Shown here piece by piece: positions 58,551 through 64,000 of a stretch of DNA of 64,000 nucleotides. Numbering within the stretch: the stretch's first letter is position 1; each line of letters opens with the position of its first letter. The stretch is from positions 124,001 to 188,000 of the forward strand of contig WSYJ01000178.1 in assembly GCA_020186115.1 (NCBI GenBank). Reading direction: 5' to 3'. Origin of the DNA: Histomonas meleagridis. Taxonomy: Eukaryota > Parabasalia > Tritrichomonadida > Dientamoebidae. A program made the translations under genes and the position numbers. Under the pieces are notes generated by a model. That model was not told the origin of the DNA and did not search any database. It was given only the letters and a program-made list of their open reading frames with translations.

Positions 58551-59278
58551 ACTTATTCCATTAATTTTTCAATGTGTTTCAATGAAAGATTTTGTAAATC
58601 ATCTGAAAACTTGAAGTTTTTGAATAAATATCGTATTTTATGACGATATTGAAGATTTTGTGGGTTTGGACGCGCACAAATTGTGAACGCGGTGATTTTA
58701 CTTGACCAATTAAACAGTCAATTTTTTGAATAGGAAATGATAAGAAAAATGGAGTAAAAATGGATTTATTGATGAAAATAAGGATAACTTGATTATAAAA
58801 GCTTACTAAATATCAACGCCTGCATGTGTTTGATGTTAGATATGATTTAAATTTAAAAAATATGAAAATGTTCTTTCTTATTTCTTAAAAAAAATGAGAA
58901 AAAATGGTTGCTTCTAATTAAGGATTTAATAAAGACAAATCCTAAACGAAAATAATTCATCAATATGAATTGAAATTTACGTTTTTGATTTAGTCATCAT
59001 CGAAAAAAATCACCGTTTATTCCGATTGAATTTGAATTCAATGCCCAGAATTGAGCTTTTAATTTTTGAGTTTTGAGTATTGTTCGTACGTAGCGGTTAA
59101 ACCGTAAGAAACAATGAAAACAAAACATAAATTTTGGATTAAACACACAATTTTTTAATAAATAATCAATACGTTGAGTTACACCTAAAATTATTAAAAA
59201 CATTTCCTCAAAGTTTAATATACTTTATAATGTATTTTGTAACTTTCCACAAACGAACACGAAAAATCTCTAACCGTT
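58551..59278. other. intergenic, AT-rich
   Basis: 728 bp without a supported gene. A 68-codon minus-strand ORF (58997-59203) has no family resemblance. Confidence 0.4.
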
Positions 59279-60547
59279 ATGGCGGTTGTTATTTTGTCCA
59301 TGAACATCCAGCATATTAAATTCATTACCCACATTCCAACACCAGAACCAATCCCACTACAAGAAAAACCAATTTGCCAGGTCGGGAACTATCTTTTGGT
59401 CAAAAAAATTGGAAGTGGATCTTTTTCAAAAGTCTATCTATCCATAGACAGGGAAACACAGAAAACATATGCGGTTAAAAGGATCAAACTAAAGACACTT
59501 ATAAAAACTCCAGATGGTGTTAACCAATTGGATCGTGAAATTAATCTCATGAGGAATTTAGAACACAAAAACATTCTTAAACTTTATGACGTATTTATTT
59601 CAAAAGATCGCAAAGTGGCTTTTTTAGTTCTTGAACATGCAGACAAAGGATCAATTTTGAGTTTACTAAGGAAAGGTGCACTTACAGTTAATTCAATCAG
59701 ATCCATTATGAAACAAGTTGCAAGTGCTCTTTCATACATGCATTCCAAAGGATATGTTCACCAAGATATTAAACCTGCAAATGTTTTGATGAACTCATCT
59801 GGAAAAGCAATGTTAGGCGACTTTGGAATTGGTCATAGCTTCAAGAGTGCTGCGATGGTTATGGGCTCTCCTGCGTTCCAAGCTCCAGAAGCTTTAGGTA
59901 CATTTGATGATGAAATTGATGAAATTCCGCAAGTTGAAGATCAATGTCCACAAGTTAAAGAAGACATTTGGGCTCTGGGTGTTACACTTTATCAAATGCT
60001 TTTCCAAAAACTTCCATATACGGGAGAAAATCTATATGAAATTGTCGAAAACATCAGAGAGAAGGCTTTAGTTATACCAAAAGTATCATTCCAGGTACCA
60101 GAGGATTTAATCCGAGGAATGTTACAACCAGATCCTCATAAACGATATACTCTTGATCAAGTATTAGCGCATCCATTCATTAGAGATGCCGATGATTTTG
60201 TCACAGACTTTATCACTAATGATCCCCCTCTTGTGCCACAAGATTTTGAGGAGAATCGAAAGATAAATAATATCGAAGTGATCAGATGCGGAAGTGATTT
60301 CATGTTTTCTAAAATCGCAGAGGAGCTAAACATGAGCGCGAGAAGATTCATTACAGCAAGTGAACATTGTTCAAGCTATAATCCAAGGGTTGCCAGAAAG
60401 AGACTTCTCCCACCAGAAATACCGCAGGGTTCAACTCTATTGTCACATCCAATGTCAGACAAGGTATCACCTCAAGATTCACCGATACCATATATTGGAA
60501 GAACATATTCTCCAAAGCCAATTCGGCGTTTTGGGTTTCCGTTCTAA
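59279..60547 (+). CDS. Ser/Thr protein kinase, LKB1-like, with HQD catalytic loop
   Basis: The 422-residue kinase has its catalytic domain at about 37-305: GSGSFSKVY, ATP lysine in YAVKRI, catalytic loop VHQDIKPANVL, DFG in LGDFGIG, GSPAFQAPE and DIWALGVTLYQML. GSPAFQ-PE together with GVTLYQML and PYTGENLYEIVENI resembles LKB1 (STK11), the upstream kinase of AMPK/SNF1; CaMKK is the nearest alternative. The Arg of HRD is Gln, so it is a non-RD kinase, as LKB1 (HKD) is. The C-terminal about 110 residues are Pro/Ser/Arg-rich without a domain. The ATG at 59279 follows ACCGTT; a second in-frame ATG at 59300 is possible. Confidence 0.8.
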   Translation: MAVVILSMNIQHIKFITHIPTPEPIPLQEKPICQVGNYLLVKKIGSGSFSKVYLSIDRETQKTYAVKRIKLKTLIKTPDGVNQLDREINLMRNLEHKNILKLYDVFISKDRKVAFLVLEHADKGSILSLLRKGALTVNSIRSIMKQVASALSYMHSKGYVHQDIKPANVLMNSSGKAMLGDFGIGHSFKSAAMVMGSPAFQAPEALGTFDDEIDEIPQVEDQCPQVKEDIWALGVTLYQMLFQKLPYTGENLYEIVENIREKALVIPKVSFQVPEDLIRGMLQPDPHKRYTLDQVLAHPFIRDADDFVTDFITNDPPLVPQDFEENRKINNIEVIRCGSDFMFSKIAEELNMSARRFITASEHCSSYNPRVARKRLLPPEIPQGSTLLSHPMSDKVSPQDSPIPYIGRTYSPKPIRRFGFPF

Positions 60548-61915
60548 TACGGATGTTTGTATCAGCGCTTTAAGTAAACATTTTTTAGTATTCAATCTGT
60601 ATATTGATCAACATTGATTAAATTTATTCGATTTTACCGGTGAATAAAAATTTTTTGTTAGAGTTTTGTTTGATGAAAGCACATCGAACTTTGTTTTCTA
60701 CAATAAGTAGGGTTCAGTTTGATTGTGGTTTTGCAGCCTGGTTTTACTTTAAATAAAGTACTTAAAATATTTTACAATCATATGATTGAGTGCACAAGTT
60801 AACCCAAAAAAATTAAAATAACATTTCAAATATTAAAATAAAATTAGAAAATATTTTTAATAACCATTTAATAAGATTCTGTTATGTATGATATTTATGT
60901 TATCATTAAACATTTATTGTATTATTATCAAGACTGAATTTATAAACTGAAAGCCATGCTAACATTTTAGATAACATTGAAACTTGATAAAAGTATCCCA
61001 ATACATGTAAAGATAGAAACGAACATCATCATCATAATGGATAAATCTCATTATTATTTAATGATATTTTTGAATTTCTTGGATTAAATATAAAAATATT
61101 TTCCATAAGCCATTCAAAAAAATAAGCAGAAAAGTTTCCATAAAAAGTCACATTTATTTGTAATTTTGAAATCATTATTTTTTCTCCCTTTTTATGATTT
61201 TTGATTCCTTAGATATGGATATATAAATATTTATTTTGAGAAATGAATAATCTTCATATAAATTTCCTATAAAGCTTAATTTAAAAAAAAAAACATGCCA
61301 AATACAAAGTAACTCTCAAAAAAAGTGGTAAATAGATGATATAAGAACGTTTAAAACACGTTATTTGAGTTCATTTCATCCAAATGTTTGAAAAGTCAGA
61401 AAAATTAGATACGGTTAACTCCAAACGCCCAAACAAAGTCAACAACTTTTTGAATGTTTATAAACATTAATAATATTAATTCAATTTTTCAAAATATTAG
61501 ATTTAATTCATTCAAATTTGATTTTTTCCGTTTGACTTGTGTTTAAATCCAATATCTACAAAATAGTATGTTTATTTATCTATGGGCAGAGGACTCACGA
61601 TATTTAGATAAATTGTTGACAATGGCATTATTAATGAGTTCATGATCTCTCATGTGTCAAAAAAATTGTCAAATTTTACGCTTACAAAAAAAGAAAACTC
61701 CATAGAAAAATATGTATTTGTGAAAGTATTAAAATATTTCAATTTCTAAAAAATATAACAAAGAAGCAAATCAATTATCATATGATAAACAATGTGTACA
61801 ATATATGTATAAAATATAAATGAAAATAAATGAACAAGTAACAAGATATTTTAGAATAAGTTTTTAACATCATTTTAAAAACCGCCAGTTGTCATTCAAT
61901 TCTTTGTCACACACA
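60548..61915. other. gene-poor AT-rich intergenic region
   Basis: The 1.37 kb contain no ORF with protein-like composition. Near the right end TCATTTT (61870-61876) and TCATTCA (61892-61898) are candidate initiators for the Myb gene at 61916. Confidence 0.45.
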
Positions 61916-62557
61916 ATGAACAACGGGGTGAACTTTTCAGGTCATTCCCACTTCGTTCCTAAATGTCATTTAGATAAAGTAAACTGTTGTAGGAGGAGAG
62001 TGTTTTCACTTGAAGATGACGAACTTCTTGCATATCTTGTATCAAAATATGGAACAAACAATTGGTTTGAGATTTCAAAGGAAATTTCAGGAAAAACCCC
62101 ACGCCAGTGCAAAGACAGGTGGACAAATTACTTATCTCCAGAAAATACATTTTCACCATGGACAAAAGATGAAGACGAACTTATTATATCAATGGTTAAT
62201 GAAATTGGAACTAAATGGTCATCTATTTCAAAGTCAATTCCAGGAAGATCTGATAGTTCAATTAAAAATCATTGGTATTCTGGTTTAAAAAATTTTTGTC
62301 AAACTGATTATCAAGGGAAGTACGTAATGAACTGGGAAGCTTATGAACAAAAAAACAAACAAAAAAACAAACAAAAAATGAGAACATATCTGGGGAAACC
62401 TCGAAAGCGGGAACAGTTGAACCCGCTTTACAAAAATTCGACTTTGTTCCACCTCTTCCATCAAACTTATCCGAGGCCACTAAAACAGTACCTCGAAAAG
62501 TTCTTCCATCGATTGGAGTATTCCTTCAAAGTTGCACGAATAACGCGGAAACAATAG
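61916..62557 (+). CDS. two-repeat Myb DNA-binding protein, possible frameshift in C-terminus
   Basis: Two Myb repeats occupy about residues 28-130: VFSLEDDELLAYLVSKYG, NWFEISKEI, RQCKDRWTNYL and FSPWTKDEDELIISMVNEIG, KWSSISKSIPGRSDSSIKNHW. They are more canonical than those of the three Myb paralogues at 40-43 kb. After KNKQKNKQK the annotated frame becomes basic and unlike a Myb tail, stopping at 62557. The +1 frame instead encodes a Ser/Thr/Pro/Glu-rich tail (NISGETSKAGTVEPALQ) to a stop at 62655. The switch point is an A6 run at the end of a short repeat whose other units have A7, so a 1-nt loss is likely. The ATG at 61916 is preferred to the in-frame TTG at 61889. Confidence 0.85.
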   Translation: MNNGVNFSGHSHFVPKCHLDKVNCCRRRVFSLEDDELLAYLVSKYGTNNWFEISKEISGKTPRQCKDRWTNYLSPENTFSPWTKDEDELIISMVNEIGTKWSSISKSIPGRSDSSIKNHWYSGLKNFCQTDYQGKYVMNWEAYEQKNKQKNKQKMRTYLGKPRKREQLNPLYKNSTLFHLFHQTYPRPLKQYLEKFFHRLEYSFKVARITRKQ

Positions 62558-62820
62558 AATACAGCAGTCCTTGCAAAGAACCTGCATCTGTAAAGTACCA
62601 GGTAAAACCAATTCCAAAAATGAGTAATTTCAGAAAAATTATTTTAGGAAGTTAGTAAAAGCCTGAATTTCCTCCTTTTATTTTTGTTCGGCTTTTTTGA
62701 AAAAACAACTAGAAAGTATCAAAGCTAACGCAAGAGTGCTTTATCCTTGTTTTTGTTGAAAAATGTCACTTTTCGAACTGGCAAAAAGAAAATAAACGGT
62801 CGCGCTGGCAAAATTCCTCA
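62558..62820. other. intergenic with CSN7 initiator candidate
   Basis: Part of this gap (to 62655) may be the true end of the Myb gene. TCACTTTT at 62766-62773, 53 nt before the CSN7 ATG, is a candidate initiator and is identical to the one before syntaxin. Confidence 0.45.
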
Positions 62821-63306
62821 ATGAGCAACGTCAATAAGATCCTGAATGATCCAAACGAAATGTTTTTGGACGTTTACCTCAAGGACTTTAATGAGGGATC
62901 TCCTGAGTATAAGCTTCTCTCTATATTTTCTTATGGTACTTGGAGTGATTATCTTTCTTTTGAAAGTTCATGCCCTAAAGAACTTAAGTTGGAACCTAAT
63001 AGTGAGGCAGCAAGAAAACTCAAGAAACTCACTTTATTATCTTTGGGCGCAAAAGAATCTTGTATTCAATTTGCTAAGATCAAAAAAGAACTATCAATCG
63101 ATAACGTTGCTGATCTCGAATCACTGGTAATTGATTTGATGGCTTCTAATTATATAGATGCAAAAATCGATGAACAAACAAGCTGCATTATTTGTGATCG
63201 TGCTGTATCCCGTTGCGTTAAGAATGACGAAGAAAGCATCAAAAGAATAATTCAAGAAATCAAAAACTTCAGGGATAAAATTTCAAACGCCCTTAAAGTT
63301 CAGTAA
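62821..63306 (+). CDS. COP9 signalosome subunit 7-like PCI protein
   Basis: The 161-residue protein consists of the PCI winged-helix core. EYKLLSIFSYGTWSDYLSFE, RKLKKLTLLSLGAKESCIQF, LESLVIDLMASNYIDAKID and VSRCVKNDEESIKRIIQ follow the order and spacing of CSN7 (YRLLNLFAYGTY, KLKHLTIVSLA, LEDLIIEAVY, GKLDQRN). CSN7 is a scaffold of the COP9 signalosome, which removes NEDD8 from cullins. About 60 N-terminal residues and the long C-terminal tail of animal CSN7 are missing, so this is a minimal version. The proteasome lid paralogue of this position is less similar. The start ATG at 62821 follows a TCACTTTT element by about 53 nt. Confidence 0.8.
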   Translation: MSNVNKILNDPNEMFLDVYLKDFNEGSPEYKLLSIFSYGTWSDYLSFESSCPKELKLEPNSEAARKLKKLTLLSLGAKESCIQFAKIKKELSIDNVADLESLVIDLMASNYIDAKIDEQTSCIICDRAVSRCVKNDEESIKRIIQEIKNFRDKISNALKVQ

Positions 63307-63502
63307 ACTTACATTATTGATCACAATAAACACCTTTTTTAATAATTTAAACAAATTTTTGGCAAAAGTGTCTTTGATTCCCATTTGGTTTGTAATATTA
63401 ACATTATCAACTTCATTTTTCCAAACATTTTCAACTTCATTTTTAGTTTTAATTTCCATTGTAAATTAAATAGTTTATGATTGTACGATAGGAAAAGTGT
63501 TA
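63307..63502. other. short intergenic gap
   Basis: 196 bp between CSN7 and the next DUF3447 gene. Minus-strand ORFs here overlap flanking genes and are not supported. Confidence 0.4.
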
Positions 63503-64000
63503 ATGAAAAAGAATGAAAATATTCAAGTTGATCCAAACCAATATTTAGGGAAACTTCAAACCTTAGAACGTAATATAATGAGTTTAAATGAAGAAAACAT
63601 TGAACAAATTTCAAAAACAATACTTCTTTTATTTGATGAAAACTTTCCTTTTTCATTCAATCTTATTATATGTAGGCTTCTTTATTCATTTTTTATCTCT
63701 AGAACAAAAGATATTAATATAATATTTAAATTTTTATCTGAAATTAAAACTAAAGAAATTTGTTCCGATATTTTTCATGTTTTTCATAAGTTCATTTCTA
63801 CATTATGTTCACAAGAATATTATTATCTAATTTCAAAAATGATTGAAAACAAATATATTTGTTATGATCAAGTAAAAAATAAACTTTTATCAAAATTTTC
63901 GCAATGCATGATTAGAAATAGAGTTGATATACCCACTGATATTGATAAGCAATTTTATGCGAATATTGAAGCACTTAATAAAGATGATTGGAAACTTCAT
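63503..64000 (+). CDS. DUF3447/ankyrin-family protein, locus D, truncated by window edge
   Basis: The frame is open from the ATG at 63503 to the last base (166 codons). It aligns with the N-terminal parts of loci A-C. LERNIMSLNEENIEQISKT matches LENIIFGLNNENIETQTEQT, FPFSFNLIICRLLYSFF matches YSFNLIISNLIFFAF, and EYYYLISKMIENK matches ESYYIIEKMIEQN. It ends in DDWKLH, the start of the [ND][ND]WELHKKY block. A long N-terminal leader of about 20 residues is extra. The ankyrin part, and any module array, lie outside the window. This makes four family members in 64 kb. Confidence 0.85.
   Translation, partial: MKKNENIQVDPNQYLGKLQTLERNIMSLNEENIEQISKTILLLFDENFPFSFNLIICRLLYSFFISRTKDINIIFKFLSEIKTKEICSDIFHVFHKFISTLCSQEYYYLISKMIENKYICYDQVKNKLLSKFSQCMIRNRVDIPTDIDKQFYANIEALNKDDWKLH

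Noticed and set aside
63339-63656. 105-codon minus-strand ORF and a 58-codon ORF at 63283-63459
   Set aside because: Both overlap the supported CSN7 or DUF3447 genes on the other strand and have low-complexity Lys/Leu/Phe composition.
1-64000. DNA transposons, retroelements or viral genes
   Set aside because: No transposase, integrase, reverse transcriptase, capsid or polymerase domain was seen in any frame read, and no terminal repeats beyond the Myb-linked inverted repeat.

Overview
The window looks like nuclear DNA from a trichomonad protist (Parabasalia). An AT-rich Tritrichomonas-type genome seems likelier than Trichomonas vaginalis, but the species is inferred. The evidence is long uninterrupted ORFs for large eukaryotic proteins (TOR kinase 2180 codons, a 2010-codon HEAT-like protein, a talin-like protein). 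Intergenic DNA is very AT-rich. Initiator-like motifs (TCATTTT, TCACTTT, CCATTTT) lie 9-50 nt before several start codons. The gene families are typical of trichomonads: DUF3447/ankyrin proteins, small two-repeat Myb proteins and a BspA-type LRR fragment. There is no bacterial operon structure and no recognisable transposon or virus.

Layout. 1-4328: the start of a Myb gene (minus), a gene-poor stretch, then DUF3447/ankyrin locus A (minus), whose ORF is followed by an array of single ankyrin modules. 4614-10541: kinesin-9 (minus) facing away from DUF3447/ankyrin locus B (plus). 11258-23679: a CAMK-type kinase, a Furry-like giant protein and a talin-like FERM protein flanked by two identical, inverted tRNA-Ile(GAT) genes. 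23772-26469: locus C. 26723-30836: a Ras-type GTPase, a bacterial-type PARG, a syntaxin and a frameshifted LRR relic. 30910-39662: TOR (minus) and the SRP receptor alpha subunit (plus). 40090-42913: three Myb paralogues with an inverted repeat between two of them. 43408-51799: an exportin-1-like karyopherin, a CARMIL-like LRR protein with a basic repeat tail, and a small UIM protein. 52516-60547: a ubiquitin-like-domain protein, proteasome alpha6, ribosomal protein S16, RAE1, a DBP5-like helicase and an LKB1-like kinase. 61916-64000: another Myb protein, COP9 signalosome subunit 7 and the 5' part of a fourth DUF3447 gene.

Most genes are ordinary eukaryotic housekeeping functions: nutrient signalling (TOR, LKB1-like), secretion (SRP receptor, syntaxin), nucleocytoplasmic traffic (exportin, RAE1, DBP5-like), protein turnover (proteasome, UIM, CSN7) and cytoskeleton (kinesin, talin-like, CARMIL-like).

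The most unusual material is the DUF3447/ankyrin loci. In each of the three complete loci a ~400-codon ORF stops just after an ankyrin repeat. It is followed by 4-9 isolated 29-codon ankyrin modules separated by AT-rich, stop-filled spacers, and the last module ends in a proper stop. In A and C the modules recur at 170 bp almost exactly, and the spacers share sequence elements at fixed positions. No canonical GT-AG or trichomonad splice signals are visible. These may be multi-exon genes with unrecognised introns, or arrays of ankyrin cassettes.
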